Part shown: positions 8,057 to 17,583 of the stretch, in pieces
Numbering within the stretch: position 1 is the stretch's first letter
Layout of the letters: each line of letters begins with the position of its first letter
DNA from: an uncultured Muribaculaceae bacterium
Lineage (GTDB): Bacteria; Bacteroidota; Bacteroidia; Bacteroidales; Muribaculaceae
Reading direction: 5' to 3'
Length of the DNA: 45,426 bases
NCBI GenBank assembly: GCA_944321715.1
Contig: CALUMJ010000018.1
Location: forward strand, 1-45,426
Notes under the pieces: model-generated
What the model was told of the DNA's origin: nothing
Database searches by the model: none
The model's input: the letters and a program-made list of their open reading frames with translations, nothing else
Position numbers and translations under genes: made by a program

Positions 8057-10267
8057 ATGCAACAAATGATGCACGAGAATTATTTCAATGCTTCGGAACG
8101 AGTCATTGCATTAAGACAATGCAAAGACATTATCAGATTGACGCATGATGCCATTTCACATGATGACCTCCGCTGTGTATATGAAATTATCCGTAACAGC
8201 ATAATCAACGGATTCTTTCATCGTGATAAATATGGAATTAATCCAACCATCCGAACATTAAACACAGCCATTTTGCTTGCTGAGAATATCCATGCCGACC
8301 GCAATATGATTATTGCTGTGCTGATATACAATTTATGTGAAAGTGGTCATATCACTGAAGCTGAAATCACCGACAAATTTGGCAACGATGCAGCAAAACT
8401 TGTTTTTGGCCTCACAAAAGTGTCATCGTTATACAAGCGTCGGGCTGCTGTTGAAAGTGAAAATTTCCATAAACTGTTATTGGTGTTTGCGCAAGACATC
8501 AGAGTGATACTTATCATGATTGTTGACCGATTAGGTATAATGAGAATGATTAACCATCACCCCGATGAAAAATTTGTACGTGCCATCTCTTCTGAAGCTC
8601 GATACCTATATGCACCACTGGCTCATAGACTCGGCTTGTATAAAATAAAATCGGAACTCGAAGACCTTTCTCTGAAATATTCCGACAGAGAAACTTTTCT
8701 GCAAATCGCACATAAGCTCAACGAAACCAAAGCCAAACGAGATGAATATATAAACAATTTTATCGCACCACTAAAAGAAGCTCTTGATAAAACGCACCTC
8801 AAATATGACATAAAAGGTAGAACTAAGTCGATAAATTCCATTTGGAATAAAATGAAAAAACAGCATGCCGAAGTAGATGACATCTTCGACTTGTTTGCCA
8901 TTCGCATTATTATAGACACTCCGATAAAAGAAGAGAAAGCCGACTGTTGGCTTGCATACTCAATTGTTACCGATATGTACACAGCCAACACGGCAAGGCT
9001 TAAAGACTGGATTTCAAATCCCAAATCGAATGGCTACGAATCATTGCATATCACCGTTTACGGGCCTCATCAAAAATGGGTTGAAGTTCAAATCCGAACC
9101 AAACGCATGGATGAAGTCGCCGAACGTGGCCTTGCCGCTCACTGGAAATACAAAGGCATTAAAAGTGAAGGCAACATCGACGATTGGATGAACAATATTC
9201 GTGACATCCTCGAAACAAGCAATACCCCTACCGAACTCATGAGGGATGTGAAAATGGACATTTACAATGAAGAAGTTTTCGCTTTCACTCCCAAAGGTGA
9301 CTTATTCCGGCTTCCTGCTGGTGCATCATTGCTGGATTTCGCTTTCTGCATACACTCCGACATAGGTTGTACTTGCATTGGAGGCAAAGTTAATGGCAAA
9401 AATGAGAAAATCACTTACAAGGTAAAGAATGGAGATACAATAGAGATTTTAACTTCATCGGCACAAATACCCAATAGTAACTGGTTAAATTTTGTCATTA
9501 CCACCAAGGCGAGAAACAAAATACGCCAATCGCTTAACGAGCAGGCATCGAAAGATGCCGGAATAGGCAAAGAATTGCTACAGCGTCGATTTAAGAATCG
9601 TAAAATCGAAATTGACGAAGCCGTTCTCACGAAGACTATCAAGAAGCTCGGATTAAAAACAGCAACAGACTTCTATGTAGCTTTAGCCGACAGGCTCGAT
9701 ATAAACGATGTCATAAGCATGTACCTGTCGATTGCCGACCCCGAAAATCAAACGCAATCACCCGAATCGGCCGAAAATTTCATGCTGCAACCCGACGGCA
9801 ACGAAGATGTCGATTCGCAGGATATTCTTATTATTGGCGACAACATAAAAGGCATCAATTACAAGCTATCGAAATGCTGTAATCCTATAATTGGAGATAA
9901 GATAATAGGTTTCACGTCATCCGACGGAGCAATAAAGATTCATCGTTCCGATTGCAAGAACCTATTACACTTGATGCAGAAATATCCCTACCGGTGCATA
10001 AATGCTGCATGGTCGGGTAAAGTTGGGCAACAATTTGCCGTCAACCTGCGCATCGTTGGTAATGACGACATAGGCATTGTCACCAATATCACTTCGCTGA
10101 TTAACAAAGAGAAAAATACATCTCTGCGTAGCATATCCATCGATTCCAACGATGGAATTTTCCGCGGTTATCTTGTAATCGGTGTAAATGACACAATGTC
10201 TTTGAATGAGTTAATTAAAAAAATAAAATCAATTAAAGGAGTAAAAGATGTACAACGCAGCAACTAA
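8057..10267 (+). CDS. RSH (p)ppGpp synthetase with degenerate hydrolase site
   Basis: This 736-residue protein has the full long-RSH layout. An HD-type region spans about 35-200, the synthetase about 240-370, TGS about 400-470, a zinc-finger/CC region with CCNP near 620, and a C-terminal ACT domain. The synthetase looks intact: GRTKSINSIWNKM, DDIFDLFAIRI, RLKD at 314-317, NGYESLH, EVQIRT and AERGLAAHWKYK. The hydrolase does not. The canonical HD of the HDxxED motif is Tyr-Asn (residues 91-92, AVLIYNLCESG), the upstream HPxxVA is replaced by NPTIRT, and the later ADRLHNMRT reads VDRLGIMRM. It is therefore probably a synthetase without (p)ppGpp hydrolase activity, a RelA-like paralogue. A hydrolytic SpoT would have to be encoded elsewhere. 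The next gene overlaps it by 20 nt. Confidence 0.9.
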   Translation: MQQMMHENYFNASERVIALRQCKDIIRLTHDAISHDDLRCVYEIIRNSIINGFFHRDKYGINPTIRTLNTAILLAENIHADRNMIIAVLIYNLCESGHITEAEITDKFGNDAAKLVFGLTKVSSLYKRRAAVESENFHKLLLVFAQDIRVILIMIVDRLGIMRMINHHPDEKFVRAISSEARYLYAPLAHRLGLYKIKSELEDLSLKYSDRETFLQIAHKLNETKAKRDEYINNFIAPLKEALDKTHLKYDIKGRTKSINSIWNKMKKQHAEVDDIFDLFAIRIIIDTPIKEEKADCWLAYSIVTDMYTANTARLKDWISNPKSNGYESLHITVYGPHQKWVEVQIRTKRMDEVAERGLAAHWKYKGIKSEGNIDDWMNNIRDILETSNTPTELMRDVKMDIYNEEVFAFTPKGDLFRLPAGASLLDFAFCIHSDIGCTCIGGKVNGKNEKITYKVKNGDTIEILTSSAQIPNSNWLNFVITTKARNKIRQSLNEQASKDAGIGKELLQRRFKNRKIEIDEAVLTKTIKKLGLKTATDFYVALADRLDINDVISMYLSIADPENQTQSPESAENFMLQPDGNEDVDSQDILIIGDNIKGINYKLSKCCNPIIGDKIIGFTSSDGAIKIHRSDCKNLLHLMQKYPYRCINAAWSGKVGQQFAVNLRIVGNDDIGIVTNITSLINKEKNTSLRSISIDSNDGIFRGYLVIGVNDTMSLNELIKKIKSIKGVKDVQRSN

Positions 10268-11093
10268 ATTATTTGCCATCACAACAATAATTGCCAATTT
10301 AGCACTATTTTCATGCAGCGACGGGTACAAAGAAGAAGCCTCTGCAATATATGAGACTGCAAGGAATTTATATGCCAATCAACAATACGACAGTGCGCTA
10401 TCAATTCTTGATACTTTGTATAAAAAATATCCAGCAGAAACTGATATAATTAAACAAGGAATACATTTAATGGCGCAAACACAAGAGCAAATTAGCATAA
10501 TAGGCATAAAACAAGCCGACAGTATAATTGCTGCAAACGCACCTATCGTGGAAAAGTTATCCAAAGATTTTATAGTTGTAAAAAATCCCGACCTTGTCGA
10601 AAATTACCGCATATATAAATCCCTAAAGAACTCCACACTCATTAATCGCACAGGCATCGAACCACGTGTTGATGACAATGGCAACATATACTTAGTATCA
10701 ATGCTTCAAGGCCATGCAATAGAACACACGATGTTACGTGTAATCGCCACCGATGGTTCGTCGGCAGCAACATCATCCATCGCTTTCGATAATGCCCAAA
10801 ATTATCGTTTTAAAAGCGACGGAGTCAGCAACGAAATGGTGACATTCCACGCCGACCAATGCGCAGAATTTTGCCAATTCATTTCCGATAACTCTGACAA
10901 GCAACTTAAACTTGAATTTGTCGGCAAGTCTTCTTATAAAATCACACTTCCTGTTTCAGTAAAAGAAGCGATTGCCCATTCCTACGAATATTCTGTAGCA
11001 ATCCATGCTGGGCTTAAAGCCGAAAAGGACAAACTTTATTATTCAAAGCGTTTAGAGGTAGCAAAGGCGCAAATTGAACAAACACAATTATAG
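10248..11093 (+). CDS. Lipoprotein with TPR-like segment
   Basis: The 281-residue protein carries a lipoprotein signal with lipobox ALFSC (Cys near residue 23). A single TPR-like helix pair follows (YETARNLYANQQYDSALSIL, then DTLYKKYP). The rest is a mixed domain I do not recognise, ending in a basic, possibly helical tail. Its ATG lies inside the end of the RSH gene, preceded by AAAGGAG at the right distance. The start is therefore well supported and the two genes are translationally coupled. Its 3' end overlaps the convergent hydrolase gene by 6 nt. Function unknown. Confidence 0.75.
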   Translation: MYNAATKLFAITTIIANLALFSCSDGYKEEASAIYETARNLYANQQYDSALSILDTLYKKYPAETDIIKQGIHLMAQTQEQISIIGIKQADSIIAANAPIVEKLSKDFIVVKNPDLVENYRIYKSLKNSTLINRTGIEPRVDDNGNIYLVSMLQGHAIEHTMLRVIATDGSSAATSSIAFDNAQNYRFKSDGVSNEMVTFHADQCAEFCQFISDNSDKQLKLEFVGKSSYKITLPVSVKEAIAHSYEYSVAIHAGLKAEKDKLYYSKRLEVAKAQIEQTQL

Positions 11094-12092
11094 GCCTCTA
11101 TTTTCAAGCCATCGAAACATACTTGAATAAAGAGTATATCTCACAGGCATACGTGACAGAAACAGGTCATGTATGCCATTTTTTACTATATATTCGGTCA
11201 CATCGCATCCAAGCCGCCTTCCGTACATCGATATTTCCTCCACATTGAGGACAATATCTGTTTCATGTGACAGTGCTTCATTTTCTCCATCGCTACTATA
11301 TTCCGAACGCATTAGCAAAACCGGAACGCCGACATCTACTCCTCTATGCAGAAAATCTTGTGCCGATGTAATTGCTCTAAGCCAACCGAGGGTAACAGGT
11401 TGCGACATTTCAGTTTTCCACATCGTGTTATAGTCCCATTCTCCTTCATATTTTCGCAATAACGTGTGTGCATACACATTACTATCGCCTTGGTTCAATT
11501 CAAAATCGGGGAAACACCGTCCGCACAAGCACACAAACGGGAGTAGAAAATTCTCAGTCGCATTATCCAAATTCATATCAAGAAACGGGCTGTTAAGCAA
11601 TAAAGCAGTAATGGGATAACATGAATGTTCGGCTTTTGCAAGGTAATAAGATGCGACCAAACCACCAGTAGAATGCCCCATTATTATAATTGATTTGTTA
11701 CCATTTTGTACAATTATATCAAGTGCCGCATTTACATCTTCAAAGTATTCACTTAGGTCACGAACTTCAAACAGCCTTTGGCCTGGAATTATTGAACGGC
11801 CATATTTACGCAAATCCACTGCATAAAAATCATAACCATTATTTACAAAATTGTCACCGAGTTCAGTTTGAAAGAAATAATCGTTATACCCATGTATGTA
11901 TAAAACAGCCGGCTTACTTTTGTCGTATGACAACTTTCTGATTACAGTGCATTTGACACTACCCGAATAGTCATCTGCAAATTCGACCTCGGTGCGTTCG
12001 TAATTCTCACATACACTATCAGCGACCCAAATTTGCGCATTTACCACCAAATGCACAATTGCAAACAATACTATTAGACAAGTCCTAATCAT
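11088..12092 (-). CDS. Exported alpha/beta hydrolase (S33/lysophospholipase-like)
   Basis: From the ATG at 12092 this is a 334-residue protein with a hydrophobic signal segment (MIRTCLIVLFAIVHLVVNA). The alpha/beta-hydrolase fold shows the oxyanion strand LYIHGYNDYFF, the nucleophile elbow GHSTGGL (Ser near residue 140), and a late Asp/His region ending NGIHDLFLS that could complete the triad. Substrate unknown. An alternative GTG at 12116 lies inside a terminator-like hairpin and gives a worse N-terminus, so I prefer 12092. It lies downstream of galE but a hairpin separates them. Confidence 0.82.
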   Translation of the reverse strand: MIRTCLIVLFAIVHLVVNAQIWVADSVCENYERTEVEFADDYSGSVKCTVIRKLSYDKSKPAVLYIHGYNDYFFQTELGDNFVNNGYDFYAVDLRKYGRSIIPGQRLFEVRDLSEYFEDVNAALDIIVQNGNKSIIIMGHSTGGLVASYYLAKAEHSCYPITALLLNSPFLDMNLDNATENFLLPFVCLCGRCFPDFELNQGDSNVYAHTLLRKYEGEWDYNTMWKTEMSQPVTLGWLRAITSAQDFLHRGVDVGVPVLLMRSEYSSDGENEALSHETDIVLNVEEISMYGRRLGCDVTEYIVKNGIHDLFLSRMPVRYTLYSSMFRWLENRGL

Positions 12093-12109
12093 TATAAGAA
12101 GAAATATAA

Positions 12110-12146
12110 GGCGCACAAGCAGGAGAAATCCCTCCTACCGTGCGCC
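12110..12146 (-). terminator. Hairpin between galE and the hydrolase gene
   Basis: GGCGCAC (12110-12116) pairs with GTGCGCC (12140-12146), and AGGAG (121-125) with CTCCT (132-136) inside. On the minus strand it is followed by a moderately T-rich run. It probably terminates or attenuates transcription after galE. Confidence 0.55.
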
Positions 12147-12168
12147 TCATTAATACAATATAATGTTA

Positions 12169-13203
12169 TTACATAATTCCTTTCTCACGAAGTTTCAACT
12201 GCCAGTTCCATGCCGAACGCATAGTATCGTCAATCGAGGTTGTTGCTTTCCATCCAAGCACTTCGTTTGCCTTCTTCGGGTCGGCCCAGACTTTCTCAAT
12301 GTCACCACTACGACGACCCACAATCTTGTGTGGAACTTTCACGCCAGTAGCTCTCTCAAATGAGTTGATTAACTCAAGAACCGACAATCCGACGCCTGTA
12401 CCCAAATTGAAGATTTCCAATTTTTCATCGCTTTTATCTTCGAGCATTCTTTCAAGGGCAGTAACATGTGCTTTTGCAAGGTCAACCACATTGATAAAAT
12501 CACGTATGCACGAACCATCAGGCGTATTGTAATCGTTTCCAAATACACTCAATTCTTTCCTTATGCCTATAGCTGTTTGCGTCAGGAACGGAATCAAATT
12601 TTGAGGAACGCCATTAGGTAATTCGCCAATTTCGGCACTTGGATGTGCACCTACAGGATTGAAATACCTCAAAATAATGCTCTTTATCGGAGCTCCCGAA
12701 TTGATATAGTCCGTAATAATTTCCTCAGAAATTTGCTTCGTATTTCCGTATGGCGATGTAGCTTTCTTTATTGGAGCCGTTTCATCAACAGGATTCTTAT
12801 CGGGTTCGCCATATACTGTACAAGAAGATGAGAATACTATACCTTTAGTATTATATTGAGGCATCAACTTAAGCAAGTTAATCAATGTAGTTAGATTGTT
12901 GTAATAATACAACAACGGTTTTTGTACCGATTCACCGACAGCCTTGCTTGCAGCAAAATTTATAATTCCATTGATGCCCGGATTATCTTCAAACAATTTT
13001 GTCAATGTTTCCAGATTGGTACAATCGCCCTTTACAAAAACAGGTCTTACTCCAGTTATTTTTTCAATCCCATCAAGTACCTCAATATTGCTGTTAGATA
13101 GGTTATCGATTATTACAACCTCATAACCAGCATTTTGCAATTCTACAACGGTATGCGAACCGATGTAGCCAGTTCCTCCCGTTACTAAAATTTTTCCTTT
13201 CAT
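12169..13203 (-). CDS. galE: UDP-glucose 4-epimerase
   Basis: This 344-residue protein is a typical GalE. The NAD-binding Rossmann motif GGTGYIGSH is at residues 8-16, FSSSCTVYGEP carries the catalytic Ser region near 125, and SPYGNTK provides the YxxxK pair near 150. Further family motifs are RYFNPVGAHPS and GTGVGLSVLE. It interconverts UDP-glucose and UDP-galactose and so supplies galactose for glycans, possibly including the EPS locus to the right. It follows the nucleotidyltransferase gene with a 12-nt gap, so the two form one transcription unit. The family contains UDP-GlcNAc epimerases too, so the exact substrate is not settled. Confidence 0.93.
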   Translation of the reverse strand: MKGKILVTGGTGYIGSHTVVELQNAGYEVVIIDNLSNSNIEVLDGIEKITGVRPVFVKGDCTNLETLTKLFEDNPGINGIINFAASKAVGESVQKPLLYYYNNLTTLINLLKLMPQYNTKGIVFSSSCTVYGEPDKNPVDETAPIKKATSPYGNTKQISEEIITDYINSGAPIKSIILRYFNPVGAHPSAEIGELPNGVPQNLIPFLTQTAIGIRKELSVFGNDYNTPDGSCIRDFINVVDLAKAHVTALERMLEDKSDEKLEIFNLGTGVGLSVLELINSFERATGVKVPHKIVGRRSGDIEKVWADPKKANEVLGWKATTSIDDTMRSAWNWQLKLREKGIM

Positions 13204-13215
13204 GATAATTTAGTT

Positions 13216-14127
13216 TTATTTAAAATCAAATAGTTTATTAGGATATTCTCCACTTTCAACCAATTTCGCAATATTAGCCACTACCGTAGGTCTGTCGGCA
13301 GCATACGTTACGCCAAACCACGAAGATGTGGTTCCATATACTTTAACTATGGCTTTGCCATTAGTTATCAATTCATTCACCATTGACGGTATGTAAAATT
13401 CAGCCTTCAGGTCGTTGCCATGTTCTGTGAGGAAATCGACAAATGCATTATATGAATAATCAAAATAATCAGGTGTAAATCCCCACATATTCATCGACAC
13501 TAAAGTGTTGTCATCAAGATGGTATTCATTCCCATTTTCATCAAGGAAAGATATGCCTTCGCTACGACGCATTATATGGTGACGTTCGGTGACAGTTGTC
13601 AAAAATCCTTCAGTTGAAATATTGCACACGCCACGCGACACTTCTCCGCTCTCACTTAAAGTGTTGCCTACATGGAAGCCTACCATACAATATTCATTTT
13701 GTTTCCCAGCCATGCTTTGCAACGCCCTTGCCAAAACAGCGAAACTGTCACGACCATAGAAATCATCGGCGTTGATAACTGCAAATGGTTCATTTATAAC
13801 ATCTTTGCCCATCAAAACAGCGTGATTTGTCCCCCAAGGTTTAGTCCGCTCTGCGTTTACAACAAATCCTTCAGGCAATTTATCTATTGATTGGAAAACC
13901 ACCTCAACTGGAATATGGTTCTTATATTTGCTCAAAATTTTTTCTTTGAAATCAGACTCAAAGTCATGTCGAATGACAAAAACAACTTTTCCAAAGCCAG
14001 CCCTTATCGCATCAAAAATTGAATAATCCATAATGGTTTCTCCATTTGGGCCTATACCGTCCAATTGTTTCAAACCACCATACCGGCTTCCCATGCCGGC
14101 AGCCAAAACAAGTAATGTGGGTTTCAT
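13216..14127 (-). CDS. Sugar-phosphate nucleotidyltransferase
   Basis: The 303-residue protein begins with the nucleotidyltransferase signature LAAGMGSRYGGLKQLDGIGP (residues 8-27), which binds the NTP and phosphate. The metal-binding strand VINADDFYGRD follows near residue 115. The family activates sugar-1-phosphates to NDP-sugars in the cytoplasm. Pairing with galE suggests a UDP-sugar, but the sequence is closer to the general Bacteroidetes NTP_transferase group than to classical GalU or RmlA, so I do not assign a substrate. It is first in the unit, with a -7 box at 14203. Confidence 0.85.
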   Translation of the reverse strand: MKPTLLVLAAGMGSRYGGLKQLDGIGPNGETIMDYSIFDAIRAGFGKVVFVIRHDFESDFKEKILSKYKNHIPVEVVFQSIDKLPEGFVVNAERTKPWGTNHAVLMGKDVINEPFAVINADDFYGRDSFAVLARALQSMAGKQNEYCMVGFHVGNTLSESGEVSRGVCNISTEGFLTTVTERHHIMRRSEGISFLDENGNEYHLDDNTLVSMNMWGFTPDYFDYSYNAFVDFLTEHGNDLKAEFYIPSMVNELITNGKAIVKVYGTTSSWFGVTYAADRPTVVANIAKLVESGEYPNKLFDFK

Positions 14128-14202
14128 TCTACTATTTTTAATTTATTATAAAACTTCCTTTTCAAGAATTATCATAAGCCGAACCAAAAAACTTATACAT
14201 TG

Positions 14203-14210
14203 CAAAGTTA
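14203..14210 (-). promoter_or_regulatory. -7 box of the nucleotidyltransferase-galE unit
   Basis: TAACTTTG on the minus strand matches TAnnTTTG about 75 nt upstream of the ATG at 14127. Confidence 0.4.
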
Positions 14211-14351
14211 GTTATAATTCCCAAATATGAGCTATATACGCATGATGTTTTTGCCTCAGCTACTTATCAATTTCTCCCAAAATTTCGTTCTTCCAATAAA
14301 AGCCTTGCCACTATGGCACAATTTTTGAAAATATACTCAATAATTTAAATT

Positions 14352-15041
14352 ATGACAATTATGACACCTTGGATAATTTTTATTGCAATTGCGCTAATTA
14401 GCTACCTTGTACAAGCATCGCTAAAAAGCAAGTTTGAACGGTATTCACATGAACCGCTCCCCAGTGGCATGAGAGGACGCGATGTCGCTCTTAAAATGTT
14501 GCATGACCACGGCATATATGATGTAAGAGTTCTTAGTACGCGCGGAACACTTACCGATTATTACAACCCTGCCAACAAAACTGTCAACCTAAGCGAGGGC
14601 GTCTATGCAAGTTGCAGCGTTGCCGCAGCAGCTGTTGCTGCACATGAATGCGGACATGCAGTACAACACGCCACACAATATAGTTTTTTGCAGATGCGGT
14701 CGAAACTCGTACCAGCCGTAAACTTTGCATCTCAATGGATGTCGTGGGTGTTGCTCGCAGGAATTTTATTAATTAATGTGTTTCCTCAAATTTTGCTAAT
14801 CGGCATAATTTTGTTTGCAATCACCACGCTGTTTAGCATCGTAACCTTGCCTGTAGAAATAAATGCCAGTCAACGTGCGCTTGCTTGGCTCAACCATAGC
14901 GGCATAACTACCGCCGCCAATCACGGACATGCAGCCGATGCTTTGCGTTCAGCCGCATATACCTATGTCGTAGCTGCCCTTGGCTCTCTGGCCACTCTCA
15001 TTTATTATGTTATGATTTTCTTGGGTGGGCGCAGAGATTAA
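14352..15041 (+). CDS. YugP-like membrane zinc metallopeptidase
   Basis: This 229-residue protein has an N-terminal membrane helix, a zinc-peptidase motif [11 protein letters not shown] (HExxH near residue 97) and two or three further hydrophobic helices (about 125-165 and 205-225). It matches the neutral zinc metallopeptidase family typified by YugP. The peptide substrate is not known for most members. It is followed closely by hisS, which has its own promoter box. Confidence 0.85.
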   Translation: MTIMTPWIIFIAIALISYLVQASLKSKFERYSHEPLPSGMRGRDVALKMLHDHGIYDVRVLSTRGTLTDYYNPANKTVNLSEGVYASCSVAAAAVAAHECGHAVQHATQYSFLQMRSKLVPAVNFASQWMSWVLLAGILLINVFPQILLIGIILFAITTLFSIVTLPVEINASQRALAWLNHSGITTAANHGHAADALRSAAYTYVVAALGSLATLIYYVMIFLGGRRD

Positions 15042-15052
15042 TCACTTTTTTG

Positions 15053-15060
15053 TAATTTTG
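15053..15060 (+). promoter_or_regulatory. -7 box of hisS
   Basis: TAATTTTG matches TAnnTTTG and lies 15 nt upstream of the hisS ATG at 15076, implying a very short leader. Confidence 0.45.
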
Positions 15061-15075
15061 CAAAAAACAATATTT

Positions 15076-16440
15076 ATGGCACAAAAACCATCTATTCCAA
15101 AAGGGACAAGGGACTTTTCGCCTGAAGAAATGGCGAAACGTAATTATATTTTCAATACAATAAAAGATGTATTCTTATTGTATGGATTTAGGCAGATTGA
15201 AACTCCGGCAATGGAGCTTCTTTCAACGTTAATGGGTAAATATGGCGATGAAGGCGACAAACTACTATTCAAGATTCTAAATAGTGGTGACTACCTAAAA
15301 GATGTTCCCGACTGCAATCTCGACGAACGTGATGCATTACATACTATTCCATATATATGTGAAAAAGGTTTGCGATATGATTTGACTGTACCATTTGCAC
15401 GATTTGTGGTACAACACCGCAACGAAATACAATTCCCGTTCAAACGATACCAAATACAGCCAGTGTGGCGTGCCGACCGCCCACAAAAAGGCCGTTATCG
15501 TGAATTTTATCAATGCGATGCCGACATTGTCGGGAGTAATTCATTAGTCAATGAAATAGAATTGTTGACCATGATAGACGAAGTATTCTCGCGTTTCGGT
15601 GTGAATATTACTATAAAAGTCAACAACCGCAAAATACTCAGTGGTATCGCAGAAATAATCGGTGCTGCCGACAAAATCATAGACATTACAGTCGCAATTG
15701 ACAAAATCGACAAAATTGGCATTGAAAATGTAAACGAGGAATTGCGAACAAAAGGTATCAGCGACGAAGCCATATCTATGTTGCAACCGTTACTGCAACT
15801 TAACGGCAGCAACAATGACAAACTTGCCACCCTCAAATCAATGCTTGCCTCATCTGAAATCGGCATGAAAGGCATCGAAGAAATGTCATTCATTTTCGAT
15901 ACCATATCAAAACTTCAGATAAACGCCAATGTTGAAATAGATGTATCGCTCGCCCGAGGACTTAACTATTACACCGGCACTATTCTTGAAGTCAAAGCAC
16001 GTGATGTGGAGATAGGGAGTATCAGCGGTGGCGGCCGTTATGACAACCTTACTGGCGTATTTGGCATGGAAGGTGTTTCGGGTGTAGGTATTAGTTTTGG
16101 TGCCGATAGGATATATGATGTGCTTAACACCTTAAATTTATATCCAGCCGAAACATCGACAAGTACAAAGGTAATTTTTCTAAACTTTGGTTCATCTGAG
16201 TGCGAACGATGCCTACAATATGTAACAGCGTTACGCAAAGCGGGCATATCTGCCGAGATTTATCCCGAACCTGTAAAAATGAAGAAACAGATGGCATACG
16301 CCGATGCGTTACATATTCCATACGTAGCACTTGTTGGGGAAAGTGAAATAGCCAACCACTGCATCTCACTCAAGGACATGTCGGCGGGTGAACAAGCAAC
16401 ATTATCAATAGAGCAACTAATTGAAAAATTGAAAAATTAA
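15076..16440 (+). CDS. hisS: Histidyl-tRNA synthetase
   Basis: From the ATG at 15076 this is a 454-residue class II aminoacyl-tRNA synthetase. The start [19 protein letters not shown] is typical of HisRS, as are motif 2 around [20 protein letters not shown], the HisA-type motif [13 protein letters not shown], and motif 3 region [13 protein letters not shown]. The C-terminal anticodon-binding domain covers about the last 95 residues. It charges tRNA-His in the cytoplasm. An in-frame ATG at 15025 lies within the preceding gene and would put the promoter box inside the ORF, so I reject it. Confidence 0.95.
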   Translation: MAQKPSIPKGTRDFSPEEMAKRNYIFNTIKDVFLLYGFRQIETPAMELLSTLMGKYGDEGDKLLFKILNSGDYLKDVPDCNLDERDALHTIPYICEKGLRYDLTVPFARFVVQHRNEIQFPFKRYQIQPVWRADRPQKGRYREFYQCDADIVGSNSLVNEIELLTMIDEVFSRFGVNITIKVNNRKILSGIAEIIGAADKIIDITVAIDKIDKIGIENVNEELRTKGISDEAISMLQPLLQLNGSNNDKLATLKSMLASSEIGMKGIEEMSFIFDTISKLQINANVEIDVSLARGLNYYTGTILEVKARDVEIGSISGGGRYDNLTGVFGMEGVSGVGISFGADRIYDVLNTLNLYPAETSTSTKVIFLNFGSSECERCLQYVTALRKAGISAEIYPEPVKMKKQMAYADALHIPYVALVGESEIANHCISLKDMSAGEQATLSIEQLIEKLKN

Positions 16441-16448
16441 CAAGCAGG

Positions 16449-16620
16449 GGCTGTATCAAAATAGGCGTTCACCAATTTCGTAGGGACGCACGGCTCGTGC
16501 GTCCGTGTGCTGAAGATACGGCTAATCGGTTGTGTGTTAGCGGAATATGTGCTTAAGGCTAACGGACGCACGAGCCGTGCGTCCCTACAAAATTACGCAA
16601 ATCTGCATTTTGATACATCC
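16449..16620. repeat. MITE-like inverted repeat element, 172 bp
   Basis: The outer ends GGCTGTATCAAAAT (16449-16462) and ATTTTGATACATCC (16607-16620) are 14-bp inverted repeats with one mismatch. Inside, a perfect 27-bp inverted repeat (16480-16506 with 16562-16588) contains GGACGCACGAGCCGTGCGTC, which is itself palindromic. No ORF lies inside and no obvious target duplication flanks it. It fills most of the 198-bp gap between hisS and the permease gene. Confidence 0.7.
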
Positions 16621-16638
16621 TCTTAATATTAGCACATT

Positions 16639-17571
16639 ATGCACAGAGAATTGCACCTGCGCCAAATGTTGAAGTCATGGATATTACCATTGGCAATGTT
16701 GGGTGGGATATTGCTGCATGATTACATCGACAAAGTGGCTTTCATCACCCCATATTTGATATTCATATCACTTACAATCACATATACCAAGCTAAAAATA
16801 AGTGAATTCAGAATAACAAAATTCCATTGGTTGTTACTTGCCATTCACATTCTCGGAGGCATTTTGATATATATAGCTTTATACAACATAAGCCCAACTA
16901 TTGCAGCAGGAGCTTTTATGTGTTTCTTTATGCCTACGGCAACTGCAGCCCCTGTCATAACTAACATGTTGGGCGGCAGCATAACCAAGGTGGCTACATA
17001 TTCCCTGTTATGTAACTTTACAATTGCAATAACCGCACCGTCGCTTTTATCGATAGTACGTGGAGGTGGGATTGATTTCTTATCATCATTCACAGTTATA
17101 TGCGCCGAGGTCATTCCATTATTGTTAGTACCATTCATCGTGGCCCTAATCATCAAGTTTTCTTCGCCACGTCTTCACACAGCGATTTCAAACCACCAAT
17201 CCATATCATTCTGGATATGGGCTGCCTCCTTATTCATCGTAATGGGGCAAGCCGTCAGTTTCATGATTAAACAGCCTGTTGAAGAATTCCCCGAAATGAT
17301 ACAACTCGCAGTGATTTCATTGATTATATGCGGTTTACAATTCTTTGCAGGGCGTAAAATAGGAAAACATTTTGGCGACAAGATAGCTGGTGCACAAGGA
17401 CTTATGCAAAAGAACACAATCCTTGGCATTTGGATGACGCTAACCTACCTAAACCCGATAGTATCGGTAGCTCCTGCGGCCTATATCGTGTGGCAAAATA
17501 TTATCAATAGCATGCAAATTTACTTCAAGACAAAACGTGAAATAAAAAATCATCAAAACCAGACTGTTTAG
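16639..17571 (+). CDS. Multi-pass permease, BASS-like
   Basis: The 310-residue protein has roughly nine or ten hydrophobic segments and almost no soluble domain. The central FFMPTATAAPVITNMLGGSITKVA segment, with a helix break and a conserved polar cluster, resembles the discontinuous helices of the bile acid:sodium symporter (BASS) superfamily. Substrate unknown; bile acids should not be assumed. It is a single gene after a MITE-like repeat and converges on the efflux operon with only 12 bp between stops. An auxin-carrier-like permease fold is an alternative. Confidence 0.65.
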   Translation: MHRELHLRQMLKSWILPLAMLGGILLHDYIDKVAFITPYLIFISLTITYTKLKISEFRITKFHWLLLAIHILGGILIYIALYNISPTIAAGAFMCFFMPTATAAPVITNMLGGSITKVATYSLLCNFTIAITAPSLLSIVRGGGIDFLSSFTVICAEVIPLLLVPFIVALIIKFSSPRLHTAISNHQSISFWIWAASLFIVMGQAVSFMIKQPVEEFPEMIQLAVISLIICGLQFFAGRKIGKHFGDKIAGAQGLMQKNTILGIWMTLTYLNPIVSVAPAAYIVWQNIINSMQIYFKTKREIKNHQNQTV

Positions 17572-17583
17572 CCCAATATTTCT

